A stretch of 64,000 bases of DNA from Devosia equisanguinis (GTDB lineage: Bacteria; Pseudomonadota; Alphaproteobacteria; Rhizobiales; Devosiaceae): NCBI RefSeq assembly GCF_900631955.1, contig NZ_UZWD01000040.1, positions 1 to 64,000 of the forward strand, written 5' to 3'. The notes beneath the pieces are model-generated. The model was not told the origin of the DNA and ran no database searches. It was given only the letters and a program-made list of their open reading frames with translations. A program made the translations under genes and the position numbers. Below, piece by piece: positions 18,997 through 27,258 of the stretch (its first letter is position 1; each line of letters starts with the position of its first letter).

Positions 18997-20172
18997 TTAG
19001 GTGAGCCAGATGCCGTCGCTGATGGCGTCATGAACCTGCGCCTTGTTCTCATTGCTCTCCGAAAAGAAAGCCAGGAGATCGCGGCGGTTGGTTTCGTTGC
19101 CGTTGAGCTTGCTAACCCAATAATTGTAGCCGTCCTGGTCATAGTTGCGGCCGAGCGTATGGGTGTAGAGCAGTTCGACGAACTTGCTGTTGGAGACGCT
19201 TCGCTCGTCGCCATAGGTCGACTTGAACTCGGGCGAGTTGATGAAGCTGTCGGCCAGGGCGGCAAGATTCGTGTCGCCGGAATCGAGACGACCGATCCAA
19301 TATTTGAGGCCGTCATTGTCGGGAGTACGCTCGAGAGCAGCCTGGTAAAGGCGATAGGCCATGCCGGCATTGCCATCGATATCGAGGGCCAGAACGCCAT
19401 CGGAAAAGCTCAGGCGCTCGACATTGACCAGGACGTTGGCGACGCCATTGCTGTCGGAGACCGTGATGCTGTCGCCATTGCGGGCGAATGAATAGTTCCC
19501 CTTGGCAGCGCTATAAGTCACCGTATCAAGGGTGCCCTTGCCCTCGATGGTGGAGCCATCGCCGCCAAGCAAGAGGCCGCCGGGATTGGCTGGCTGGGCA
19601 ATCTGGTCGGTCGTGATGCTGCCGTCGCCAAAATCGATGCGCTCGATATTCTTCAGCGTATCGACTACACCAGCGGCGTTCTTGACATAAACGATGCCGT
19701 CGCTGTCGCGCGTCAGCGTGTAGCCGGACTTGCTGTCGAAATAGCGGACGCTGTCATAACCCTCGCCGCCATCGATATAATCGGCGCCAGCACTGTTCCA
19801 GACATTGTCGTTGCCGGATCCCAGCTCGAAACGGTCGGACCCCTGCAACAGGTAGTTCAACACTTGACCACCACCATAAGGCATTTTGGCCAGATTGAAG
19901 ACAGTTGCAGCATCGATATTGGCGTTGCTGGCTTCTGCCATCAGCACGTCGTTGCGGAAATACAGGATCTTGTTGACATTGCCGGTCGCGTGCATGGCGA
20001 TCGGGTCATAAGTGAAATCGGTCCCGTACAGTTCAAAACGTCCGCCTGAACTCATGGGCACAATGGCCGACGTTCCAGTGACGACCACATTGTACATCGG
20101 CCGGCCGGGCTCCATGGCATTCGGATTGTCGAAATCCAGCGCGAAGCCATTGAACGTCTTAATAGTGAGCAT
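18997..20172 (-). CDS. RTX-like calcium-binding protein with two C-terminal DUF4214 units
   Basis: The 391-residue protein has no signal peptide. A first part (1-100) is unassigned. RTX-like glycine/aspartate motifs appear around GSGNDNVWNSAGADYIDGG, with two beta-rich repeats ending NIERIDFGDGSI and NVERLSFSDGVL. Two DUF4214 units follow (about 270-370: LYQAALERTPDNDGLKYW and LYTHTLGRNYDQDGYNYW). It ends DGIWLT, resembling the hydrophobic tails of type I secreted proteins. The start at 20172 has GAGGG upstream; the frame further upstream is not protein-like. It is a smaller relative of the two large proteins to its left. Function unknown, probably secreted or surface-bound. Confidence 0.8.
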   Translation of the reverse strand: MLTIKTFNGFALDFDNPNAMEPGRPMYNVVVTGTSAIVPMSSGGRFELYGTDFTYDPIAMHATGNVNKILYFRNDVLMAEASNANIDAATVFNLAKMPYGGGQVLNYLLQGSDRFELGSGNDNVWNSAGADYIDGGEGYDSVRYFDSKSGYTLTRDSDGIVYVKNAAGVVDTLKNIERIDFGDGSITTDQIAQPANPGGLLLGGDGSTIEGKGTLDTVTYSAAKGNYSFARNGDSITVSDSNGVANVLVNVERLSFSDGVLALDIDGNAGMAYRLYQAALERTPDNDGLKYWIGRLDSGDTNLAALADSFINSPEFKSTYGDERSVSNSKFVELLYTHTLGRNYDQDGYNYWVSKLNGNETNRRDLLAFFSESNENKAQVHDAISDGIWLT

Positions 20173-20234
20173 ACTCAAATCCCTCAAAAACTGCATTCTG
20201 CAGCCAGAGGCGAACATAACCACGACGCATTTAG

Positions 20235-20254
20235 CGCAAATTATTGAATTTGCG
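20235..20254. promoter_or_regulatory. Palindrome CGCAAATT-N4-AATTTGCG upstream of the DUF4214 gene
   Basis: The two 8-bp arms (20235-20242 and 20247-20254) are perfect inverted copies around ATTG. They lie 63-82 bases upstream of the start codon at 20172, a typical place for a regulator site. The regulator is unknown. Confidence 0.45.
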
Positions 20255-20267
20255 AGTGTTTGCACTG

Positions 20268-20281
20268 CCGCGTTAACGCGG
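20268..20281. promoter_or_regulatory. Perfect 14-bp palindrome CCGCGTTAACGCGG
   Basis: The sequence is identical on both strands with no spacer, and lies 13 bases beyond the neighbouring 20-bp palindrome upstream of the DUF4214 gene. Its core CGTTAACG recurs upstream of the cadherin/RTX gene at 11134-11141. It is probably an operator (inference). Confidence 0.45.
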
Positions 20282-20552
20282 TGTTCATCGTGAAACCGCT
20301 GCCACCTAAGTAGCAAGCAAGGCCCCCAAGCATGCCTACTGCTCGCCCTTCATTTGATAGCAGTCAGATGAAGGGGCTTGCTGAGCCTTATGAAAAAAAC
20401 AACCACCCGGATTGGACGCAGAGCGGCGGAGTTATCTGCCCAGGCTGACGCAGCAGGAGCGGTATAGCAGACAAGACTTAGGGCGCGACTGGACACACCT
20501 ACTTCGAAATTATCTGCAAAATATTGGCCACCCATCTTAGTTAAACCCGGAA

Positions 20553-21692
20553 TCAGCTCACGCGTTGGCCGGCGCGCCAGACGCCGAGGACGACTGGGGT
20601 GTCGTTGACCAGGCGTACGCGGCTGAAGTCGGCGCGTTTGCCTGGAGCTATGCTGCCGCGGTCATCGAGCCCAACCATGGCGGCGGGGGTGGCGGAGACC
20701 ATGGCCACGGCTTCGGGCAGCGCGATCTGGTCGTGGGCGTTGAGGTGGAAAATGGCTTGCATGAGGCTGGCCGGCACATAATCCGAGGAGAGCGCGTCGA
20801 GAAAGCCGTGGCGCGCCAGCTCCTGGGCCGAGACATTGCCCGAATGGGAGCCGTTGCGCACCACATTGGGCGCCCCCATGACCACTTTCATGCCTCGCTT
20901 GTGGGCGTGGCCGGCAGCGCCGAGCGTGGTGGGGAATTCGGAGATGGCGATGCCGATCTCGGCGGCTTCTTCGACATGTTCGCGCGTCGTGTCATCATGG
21001 CTGGCCAGCACGGTGCCATGATGCTGGGCCAGCGCCACCACCGAGCGGCGGTGGAACGCGGCATGGCGCGCCTGCGACTCCCGGCGCTCGCTGACCATGG
21101 CGTTGAACTCGTCATCGGTCCATTTCTTGTCGCGGTTGAACTGGCGCCACTTGTCGAGGTCGTGCCATTGGCGCTGGCCGGGTGTGTGGTCCATGAGCGA
21201 GACCAGCCGCACATATTCATTGCCGGCAAGCGGCTGATAGATATCGAGGACCGCCGGATCGGCCAGTTCGCAGCGCAGATGCAGGAAATGCTCGGCGCGC
21301 ATGACGGCACGGACGGAGGTGTCCGAGAGGGTTTCTACAGTCGAGGCGATCATCTTCCGCCTGGCGCTGGCGGCGGAATATTCGCCCACCGAAACGGCGT
21401 CGAACACGGTGGTGATCCCAGCGCCGACCACCTGCACATCGTGGGAGAGCACGGCCGCCATGCTGGATGGCCACATGACGCCGGGACGCGGCTGCAGGTG
21501 TTTTTCGAGATTGTCGGTGTGCAGCTCGACAAAACCGGGCAAGAGGAAATCGCCTTCGAAATCCAGCGCATCGGCAGGCGCTGCCTGGCCCTCGTCCAGC
21601 CGGGTAATGTCGGAACCCTCTATCGCAAGTGTGCCATCGACGACGGCGTCGCGGGTGACGATGCGGGCATTGGCGATGCTGAAGCGGCTCAT
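20553..21692 (-). CDS. phnM: PhnM, alpha-D-ribose 1-methylphosphonate 5-triphosphate diphosphatase
   Basis: The 379-residue product is a metal-dependent amidohydrolase-fold enzyme. It opens with a short beta domain and the signature [13 protein letters not shown] near residue 60, which distinguishes PhnM. In the C-P lyase pathway it removes pyrophosphate from ribose 1-methylphosphonate 5-triphosphate, giving the 5-phosphate that PhnJ cleaves. Its ATG overlaps the phnL stop (ATGA at 21689-21692), so translation is coupled. It is the last gene of the operon; no phnN follows. Confidence 0.95.
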   Translation of the reverse strand: MSRFSIANARIVTRDAVVDGTLAIEGSDITRLDEGQAAPADALDFEGDFLLPGFVELHTDNLEKHLQPRPGVMWPSSMAAVLSHDVQVVGAGITTVFDAVSVGEYSAASARRKMIASTVETLSDTSVRAVMRAEHFLHLRCELADPAVLDIYQPLAGNEYVRLVSLMDHTPGQRQWHDLDKWRQFNRDKKWTDDEFNAMVSERRESQARHAAFHRRSVVALAQHHGTVLASHDDTTREHVEEAAEIGIAISEFPTTLGAAGHAHKRGMKVVMGAPNVVRNGSHSGNVSAQELARHGFLDALSSDYVPASLMQAIFHLNAHDQIALPEAVAMVSATPAAMVGLDDRGSIAPGKRADFSRVRLVNDTPVVLGVWRAGQRVS

Positions 21693-22390
21693 GCGGCGCT
21701 CCTCTGGAAAGAATTGACTTCGAACAGACGGTCGGCGACGGCAGCGCGCACTTCGGCATCGTGGAATATGCCGACAATGGCGGCGCCGCGTGCCTTGGCC
21801 TCACCGATCAGCTCGACCACAACCTGCCGATTGCCGGCATCGAGCGAGGCCGTAGGCTCGTCGAGCAGCATGATCGGATAGTTGGCGATGAAGCCGCGGG
21901 CGATGTTGACGCGCTGCTGTTCGCCGCCGGAAAAGGTGGCCGGGGCCACGGCCCAGAGGCGTTCGGGGATGTTGAGGCGGCGCAGCAGCTCACGCGCGCG
22001 GTCGCGGGCAGTTTCGGCATCGGCACCCAGGAGGCGGGCCGGCTCGGCCACCACCTCCAATGCCGGAACGCGCGGAATGACGCTGAGGAACTGGCTGACA
22101 TAGCCCACCGAGCGGCGGCGCACCTCGACCACCTGCCAGGGTTCAGCGCTGGTGAGATCCACCATGCCGCCGTCATGCAGCACCCGCACATGGCCGGCGC
22201 TGGGCTTGTAATTGGCATAGAGCGAGCGCAGCAGCGTCGACTTGCCGGCGCCGGAGGGACCATGCAGGCACACGCACTCGCCGGCATGGACATCGAGATC
22301 GAGCCCGGCAAATACCGGAATGCGCACGCCGCCCTGGGTGTGCAGCACGAAATCCTTGCTGAGGCCGGAAACGGAAATCATCATGGTCAT
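21689..22390 (-). CDS. phnL: PhnL, C-P lyase ABC-type ATPase
   Basis: The 233-residue ATP-binding protein has Walker [10 protein letters not shown] at 44-52, signature FSGGEQQR and Walker [12 protein letters not shown]. PhnL acts with PhnGHI in forming the ribose-phosphonate triphosphate intermediate rather than in transport. ATG 22390 is chosen because AAGGA lies eight bases upstream. The frame extends to 22462, but that part is read from a palindromic repeat. The gap to phnK is 102 bases, the only large gap in the operon. Confidence 0.93.
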   Translation of the reverse strand: MTMMISVSGLSKDFVLHTQGGVRIPVFAGLDLDVHAGECVCLHGPSGAGKSTLLRSLYANYKPSAGHVRVLHDGGMVDLTSAEPWQVVEVRRRSVGYVSQFLSVIPRVPALEVVAEPARLLGADAETARDRARELLRRLNIPERLWAVAPATFSGGEQQRVNIARGFIANYPIMLLDEPTASLDAGNRQVVVELIGEAKARGAAIVGIFHDAEVRAAVADRLFEVNSFQRSAA

Positions 22391-22449
22391 TTTAGGTTTC
22401 CTTGACGGAAGTCTGGAAGGTGGCCCCTTCATCCGTCCCCCTTGGGGCA

Positions 22450-22472
22450 CCTTCTCCCGCAAGGGGAGAAGG
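22450..22472. repeat. Palindromic repeat element between phnK and phnL
   Basis: CCTTCTCCC (22450-22458), loop GCAAG and GGGAGAAGG (22464-22472) form a perfect 9-bp stem, preceded by CCCCCTTGGGG. The style matches the C/G-rich palindromes at 29347-29500 and 40891-40985. In the polycistronic mRNA the hairpin could stabilise one side or reduce read-through. Confidence 0.6.
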
Positions 22473-22492
22473 GTGTTCGGGGCAGTGCCGGG

Positions 22493-23299
22493 TCAAACCT
22501 GCAGGACGGAAGAAACAAGCAGCTGCGTGTAGGGGTGATGCGGATCGTCCAGCACCTGGTCGGTTAGACCTTCCTCAACCACATTGCCCTTCCACATCAC
22601 CATCAACCGGTCGGCGAGGAGCCGTACCACGGCCAGGTCATGGGTGACGACGATGGCGGCAATGCCCAGCTCGCGCACCAGGCCGCGCAATAGATCGAGC
22701 AGGCGCGCCTGCACCGAGACGTCGAGACCGCCGGTGGGTTCGTCCATGAAGACGAGGCGCGGCCGGGTGACCAGATTGCGGGCGATCTGCAGGCGCTGCT
22801 GCATGCCGCCGGAGAAAGTCTTGGGCAGATGATCGACTCGAGAGGCATCGAGCTCGACCTTGGACAGCCAATCGAGCCCCTCGGCGCGGATATTGCCATA
22901 GTGGCGCTGGCCCACCGCCATCAGCCGCTCGCCGACATTGCCGCCGGCAGAAACGTCCATGCGTAGCCCATCGCGCGGGTTCTGATGCACGATGCCCCAA
23001 TCGGTGCGCACGAGGCGACGGCGTTCGGGCTCGGACAGATCATAGATATTGCGCAGCCCCTGCCCTTCCATGTCGTAATCGACGCGGCCGCTATCGGGCG
23101 TCAGCTGCGCCGAGAGCAGGTTGAGCAGCGTCGATTTGCCGGAGCCGGATTCCCCGACAATGCCGATGACCTCGCCGGGATAGAGGGTAAAGCTGACATC
23201 GCGGCAGCCAATGGTCTTGCCGTAGCTTTTGCCGACATTTTCGACGCGCAGCAGCGGGCGGCGCTCATTGAAGGACGAAAGGGACATTGCCGCGCTCAT
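22493..23299 (-). CDS. phnK: PhnK, C-P lyase core-complex ABC-type ATPase
   Basis: The 268-residue product has Walker A GESGSGKST at 49-57, signature TFSGGMQQRLQ and Walker B LVFMDEPTGGLD. It resembles oligopeptide-transport ATPases, as PhnK does. In E. coli it binds the PhnGHIJ core near PhnJ. Its ATG overlaps the phnJ stop as ATGA (23296-23299). Confidence 0.94.
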   Translation of the reverse strand: MSAAMSLSSFNERRPLLRVENVGKSYGKTIGCRDVSFTLYPGEVIGIVGESGSGKSTLLNLLSAQLTPDSGRVDYDMEGQGLRNIYDLSEPERRRLVRTDWGIVHQNPRDGLRMDVSAGGNVGERLMAVGQRHYGNIRAEGLDWLSKVELDASRVDHLPKTFSGGMQQRLQIARNLVTRPRLVFMDEPTGGLDVSVQARLLDLLRGLVRELGIAAIVVTHDLAVVRLLADRLMVMWKGNVVEEGLTDQVLDDPHHPYTQLLVSSVLQV

Positions 23300-24201
23300 T
23301 GTTCCGCCTCCGCATTGGCGACGCCCAGGGGCCCGACATGGCCGGCGACGCGGCGCTCACCGCAATAGTGGGTGTCCGAGCAGACGAACATCTTGCCACC
23401 GCGGTCATCGAGAATGACCTCGTCGAGATAGGAGTTTTCGGCACCGCAAAGGGCGCAGCACTGGTCCCAGCTCTGCACGGTAAAGGGGTGATCCTCGAAA
23501 TCGAGGCTGCGCACATTTGTATAGGGCGGCACGGCATAAATGCGCTTTTCGCGCCCGGCGCCGAACAATTGCAGCGCCTTCATATGGTGCATCTTGGGAT
23601 TGTCGAATTTGGGAATGGGCGACGGGGCCATGAGATAGCGCTCGTTGACCAGCACCGGGTAGTCATAGGTGGTGGCGATGTGGCCGTAGCGGGCAATGTC
23701 CTCGTAGAGCTGCACATGCTTGATGCCATATTCGGCATAGCCGTGCATTTTCCGCGTTTCGGTTTCGCGCGGCTCGAGCTTGCGCAAGGGCTCGGGCAAG
23801 GGCACCTGGTAGACGATGACCTGGCCTTCCTGGAGACCGCGCTCGGGAACGCGGTGGCGGGTCTGGATGATATCGGCGTCTTCGGTCGCCTCGGTGGTGG
23901 CAATACCGGCCACGCGCTCGAAAAAGCGACGGATGGAGACGGCATTGGTGGTGTCGTCAGCGCCCTGGTCGATGACCTTCAGCGTGTCATCGGGCCCCAG
24001 AATGCTGGCCGTGACCTGGATGCCGCCCGTACCCCATCCATAGGCCAGTGGCATTTCGCGGCCGCCAAAGGGCACCTGATAGCCGGGTACGGCGATGGCT
24101 TTCAGGATGGCGCGGCGGATCATCCGCTTGGTCTGTTCGTCGAGATAGGCAAAATTGTAGGCCGTGTTCCATTGGGGCGGCTGGTGCATGGCGGCGCTCA
24201 T
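23296..24201 (-). CDS. phnJ: PhnJ, carbon-phosphorus lyase (radical SAM)
   Basis: The 301-residue enzyme carries out the radical cleavage of the C-P bond of 5-phosphoribosyl 1-methylphosphonate, releasing methane and a cyclic ribose phosphate. The cysteine pattern matches characterised PhnJ: C249-x2-C252-x21-C274-x5-C280, the first three being iron-sulfur ligands and C280 the proposed thiyl-radical residue. An extra C248 precedes them. It overlaps both neighbours by four bases (ATGA), showing tight translational coupling within the core complex genes. Confidence 0.97.
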   Translation of the reverse strand: MSAAMHQPPQWNTAYNFAYLDEQTKRMIRRAILKAIAVPGYQVPFGGREMPLAYGWGTGGIQVTASILGPDDTLKVIDQGADDTTNAVSIRRFFERVAGIATTEATEDADIIQTRHRVPERGLQEGQVIVYQVPLPEPLRKLEPRETETRKMHGYAEYGIKHVQLYEDIARYGHIATTYDYPVLVNERYLMAPSPIPKFDNPKMHHMKALQLFGAGREKRIYAVPPYTNVRSLDFEDHPFTVQSWDQCCALCGAENSYLDEVILDDRGGKMFVCSDTHYCGERRVAGHVGPLGVANAEAEQ

Positions 24202-25292
24202 TCGGCAGCCTCCTTGAGCTGGCGCTGGTCATGCTCGTCGCGCAGCTTGCGCAACAGGCCCAGTTCGCCCTGGAAATCGACATAGTGCGGCAGCTTGAGG
24301 TGCGAGACGAAGCCGGCCGCCTCGACATTGTCGGCATGGTAGAGGACGAATTCCTCATCCTGGGCCGGATAGCGGACGATCTCGCCCAACTCCTTGGCGC
24401 GTAGGGCGCGGTCGACCATGGACATGGCCATGACCTTGCGCTCGTTATGGCCGAAGGACAGGCCATAGCCGCGAGTGAACTGCGGCGCCTTTTCGGCCGA
24501 GCCCTGGAACTGGTTGATCATGTGGCACTCGGACACGGTGATATCGCCGATATCGAGGGCAAAACCCAATTCCTCAGGCACGATCTCGACACGGACATCG
24601 CCCATGCGGATCTCCCCGGCAAAGGGGTGGTTGTTGCCGAAACCGCGCTGGGTCGAATAGGCAAGCGCCAGCACATAGCCCTCATCACCCCGCGCCAGGT
24701 TCTGCAGGCGCTGGTCGCGGCCGGCGGGAAAGCTCATGGGTTCGCGAGTGAGATCGAAGGGCTCGGGGGCGTCATCGTCCGGGATTTCCTGTTCGATCAG
24801 GCCTTCATGATCGAGGATGTCGGCGACATGCGGCATGCCCGCATCCAGTGCCGTTTCACCCATCGGCGCCTCAGGCACATTCCCTTCGGCCATCAGCGCG
24901 AAGTCGAGCAGGCGATGGGTATAGTCATAGGTCGGGCCCAGCACCTGACCACCCGGAATGTCCTTATAGGCAGCGGAGACACGGCGGCGCACCAGCATGT
25001 CGGCGGTGTCGATGGGCTGGGTGACGGCGAGGCGCGGCAATGTGGTGCGGTAGGCGCGGAGCAGGAAAATGGCTTCGACCAGATCGCCCTGTGCCTGCTT
25101 GATGGCCAGCGCCGCGAGGTCGCGATCACAGATCGACCCTTCGGCCATGACGCGGTCCACCGCGAGACCAAGCTGGTTGGCGATCTGGTCGGTGGTGAGT
25201 TCGGGCACGGCGGGATCACCGCGGCGGGTCTCGGCGATCAGCTCGTGCGAGTTGAGAATGGCGCGTTCGCCACCCTTTACGGCGACATACAT
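24198..25292 (-). CDS. phnI: PhnI, C-P lyase core subunit
   Basis: The 364-residue product is full length for PhnI, the nucleosidase subunit. With PhnG, H and L it attaches methylphosphonate to the ribose of ATP, releasing adenine. Recognisable segments include MYVAVKGGERAI at the start and CHMINQFQGSAEKAPQF. GGAGGT lies seven bases before the ATG at 25292, two bases after the phnH stop, so a longer frame to 25433 is rejected. Confidence 0.95.
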   Translation of the reverse strand: MYVAVKGGERAILNSHELIAETRRGDPAVPELTTDQIANQLGLAVDRVMAEGSICDRDLAALAIKQAQGDLVEAIFLLRAYRTTLPRLAVTQPIDTADMLVRRRVSAAYKDIPGGQVLGPTYDYTHRLLDFALMAEGNVPEAPMGETALDAGMPHVADILDHEGLIEQEIPDDDAPEPFDLTREPMSFPAGRDQRLQNLARGDEGYVLALAYSTQRGFGNNHPFAGEIRMGDVRVEIVPEELGFALDIGDITVSECHMINQFQGSAEKAPQFTRGYGLSFGHNERKVMAMSMVDRALRAKELGEIVRYPAQDEEFVLYHADNVEAAGFVSHLKLPHYVDFQGELGLLRKLRDEHDQRQLKEAAE

Positions 25293-25294
25293 GG

Positions 25295-25891
25295 CTAGAC
25301 CTCCACCCTGATGCTGCGCGGCAGGCCGACAATGTCGCGGCCTGAGACGAAGACGACATCGACGCCGAGCGGGAAGAGTTCGGCATTGAGCTGGAATTGC
25401 TGCCAGAAGGCTGCGGGCAGGCCGTCGATCCATACCTCGATGGCGCCATTGATGCCCGGCCCGGTCCAGCGCGTGCGCTGGCCGCTGCCCAGCGCCGACA
25501 CCTGGATAAACAGGGTGGCCGAGCGATCCGGATACTGATCCTCGCCGATGGCGAAGGCATCGAGCGGGGGCATGTTGGCGGCGTCAGCAATCAACGCGAA
25601 TTGGGCGCGGCCGGGGTCTGTGACCACCGGGCTGCCGGCATGAAAGCGCAGCCAGTCGGTGGTGGCGGCGGCCAGCGGATCGAGCCAGACCGGGGTGTCG
25701 AAATCGAGCACTGTGAGCGCCAGAGCCGCCATGGCCGGATCGAGCGGCGTGGGCGGGTTGAGAGCGACGCCCAGAGCCTGAATTCGGCCGGGATAGGACA
25801 TGGCATCAAGCAAGGCGCGGAAACTGGCCTGCCCTTCGAACACGGCATCGGCAAATCCCGGCTGCAGCGCCGGCAGATCGGTCACGCTCAT
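25295..25891 (-). CDS. phnH: PhnH, C-P lyase core subunit
   Basis: The 198-residue product matches PhnH, which forms part of the PhnG2H2I2J2 core. Typical features are the early FRALLDAMSYPGR segment and a C-terminus with GVDVVFVSGRDIVGLPRSI. The start at 25891 overlaps phnG by four bases (ATGA), as expected for this operon. Confidence 0.95.
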   Translation of the reverse strand: MSVTDLPALQPGFADAVFEGQASFRALLDAMSYPGRIQALGVALNPPTPLDPAMAALALTVLDFDTPVWLDPLAAATTDWLRFHAGSPVVTDPGRAQFALIADAANMPPLDAFAIGEDQYPDRSATLFIQVSALGSGQRTRWTGPGINGAIEVWIDGLPAAFWQQFQLNAELFPLGVDVVFVSGRDIVGLPRSIRVEV

Positions 25892-26349
25892 TTCGGGTTC
25901 TCTCCGCGCACCATGGTGAAGAACTCGACCTTGGTCGCGGCAGCCTTGCGGCTGGTGCGGTCGCGGTCGGCCGCCTGTCGGGCGGCAAGGGTATCGATAA
26001 GCTCGTTGAGGAATGGTGCGGCCGGATCGGCTTGCAGCAGCGCATCGAAGACGGCGGCCAGTTCGACCTTTTTCCGGTCGCGGCCTGCGGCATAGCAATG
26101 GCCGGTGACGCCGCTGTCGAGGCGAATAGCGCAGCGGGTGACGGTCATTTCACCCAGGTTGAAGGGATTGCCAGTGCCCCCTGCCCGCCCCCGCACCATG
26201 GCGAGGCCAATCTCGGGCTTGCGCAGCACCTGATAGGCGGGTGGAGCGGCCAGGCTGTCCCAGGCGGCCTCAAGCTCGGCGCTGCTGGCGCGGGCAAGTA
26301 TGGCCATCCAGCGCTGCCGATCGGCTATGTCGTGAGCTGTCGTCGTCAT
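25888..26349 (-). CDS. phnG: PhnG, C-P lyase core subunit
   Basis: The 153-residue product begins RQRWMAILARA and carries the conserved LGEMTVTRCAIRL and GHCYAAGRD segments of PhnG. It is the first gene of the operon. Its start region carries regulator sites: a partial HutC-type half-site touches the start codon, and two better ones lie 15-30 bases upstream. Shine-Dalgarno is weak (AGGTC). Confidence 0.95.
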   Translation of the reverse strand: MTTTAHDIADRQRWMAILARASSAELEAAWDSLAAPPAYQVLRKPEIGLAMVRGRAGGTGNPFNLGEMTVTRCAIRLDSGVTGHCYAAGRDRKKVELAAVFDALLQADPAAPFLNELIDTLAARQAADRDRTSRKAAATKVEFFTMVRGENPK

Positions 26350-26363
26350 CCATAGACCTATTC

Positions 26364-26380
26364 ATCTATACGTCTAGACG
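26364..26380. promoter_or_regulatory. Two adjacent HutC/GntR-type operators, probable PhnF sites
   Basis: GTCTAGAC at 26372-26379 fits the HutC-subfamily consensus GTMTAKAC exactly and sits inside the 10-bp palindrome CGTCTAGACG (26371-26380). ATCTATAC directly before it (26364-26371) matches seven of eight positions. They lie just upstream of phnG and on the phnG side of phnF, a HutC-type GntR protein, so repression of the phn operon by PhnF is inferred. Confidence 0.7.
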
Positions 26381-26437
26381 TTTCAATGTCGACAGGTTAG
26401 GGTCGACCCGCTTTCCCGTCGCTTATGGCAAGAAAGC

Positions 26438-26455
26438 ATGACGCAGCGATGACAC
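26438..26455 (-). promoter_or_regulatory. Probable Pho box upstream of phnG
   Basis: Read on the minus strand, GTGTCAT-CGCT-GCGTCAT matches the two heptamers CTGTCAT-N4-CTGTCAT at 11 of 14 positions. It lies about 90 bases upstream of phnG and in the same orientation. PhoB activation under phosphate starvation is the expected role. Confidence 0.55.
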
Positions 26456-26486
26456 ACAACCCTAGAATAAGAGCCAGCAAACACCC

Positions 26487-27215
26487 ATGAGCATGCATCG
26501 TCCCGGCACATCGCTATGGCAAGGGATCGCCGACAGCGTCGCCCAGGAGATCGAAACCGGCATAATGCCAGCCGGCGCGCAACTGCCGACCGAGTTGCAG
26601 CTGGCGGAGCGCTTCGCGGTAAATCGCCACACGATCCGGCGCGCCATCGCCTCCTTGCAGGACCGCGGGCTGGTGCGCATCGAACAGGGACGCGGCACTT
26701 TCGTGCAGGAGGATATCGTCGACTATCCGCTGTCGGCCCGCACCCGTTTTTCCGAAATCGTGGCGCGCCAGGCCAAGACCCCATCCGGAACATTGATCCG
26801 AACGGCCACCATTCCGGCCGATAGCGCCATGGCCGAGGCGCTGGCAGTGGAACCGGGATCGCCCGTCGCGCTGATCGAATCTCTGGGCATGGCCGACGGC
26901 CAGCCGATCAGCCTGGGTGCGCATCATTTTTCGCTGCTGCGCTTCCCAACCCTGTTCGAGGTTCATACCGCAACAGGCCGCATCACCCAGATGCTCGAAC
27001 GCCTGGGCGTCGCCGACTATCAGCGCAAATCAACCAGCATTACCGCTCGCTTGCCCGACGCGCATGAAATGCATCACCTGCGCCTCGCCCGCATGACGCC
27101 TGTGCTGTGCCTCGATGCCATCAATGTCGATCTCGCGGGACGACCGGTGGAATATGGCGTGACGCGATTTTCCGCCAATCGGGTGCAGGTCCAGATCGAC
27201 ACTTTGCCGGAATAG
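26487..27215 (+). CDS. phnF: PhnF, GntR/HutC-family phosphonate regulator
   Basis: The 242-residue product has an N-terminal GntR winged helix (about 8-75, with AQLPTELQLAERFAVNRHTIRRAI and RGTFV). It is followed by a UTRA ligand-binding domain of chorismate-lyase fold, the HutC subfamily. PhnF-type proteins repress phn genes and respond to phosphonate or phosphate metabolites. It is divergent from phnG across 137 bases containing matching operators, so it probably also controls itself. No strong Shine-Dalgarno precedes the ATG. Confidence 0.9.
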   Translation: MSMHRPGTSLWQGIADSVAQEIETGIMPAGAQLPTELQLAERFAVNRHTIRRAIASLQDRGLVRIEQGRGTFVQEDIVDYPLSARTRFSEIVARQAKTPSGTLIRTATIPADSAMAEALAVEPGSPVALIESLGMADGQPISLGAHHFSLLRFPTLFEVHTATGRITQMLERLGVADYQRKSTSITARLPDAHEMHHLRLARMTPVLCLDAINVDLAGRPVEYGVTRFSANRVQVQIDTLPE

Positions 27216-27258
27216 TCCAAGCGACTAGCTTGGCCGAGGTTCAAACGGGGGAATCGCC

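Larger units (their letters stand above)
20173..20552. other. 380-base intergenic region between the DUF4214 gene and phnM
   Basis: No credible gene is seen. The part next to the DUF4214 gene holds two palindromes (listed separately) and should contain its promoter. Further right is an 8-bp inverted repeat, CCCTTCAT (20346-20353) with ATGAAGGG (20368-20375), of unclear role. I see no convincing terminator for the phn operon. Confidence 0.5.

Noticed and set aside
24447..25298. 283-codon plus-strand frame opposite phnI
   Set aside because: Antisense to a certain C-P lyase gene and without protein-like features.
26371..26380. XbaI-containing palindrome as a chance restriction site
   Set aside because: The exact fit to the HutC consensus, a neighbouring near-match and the position between phnG and phnF favour an operator.
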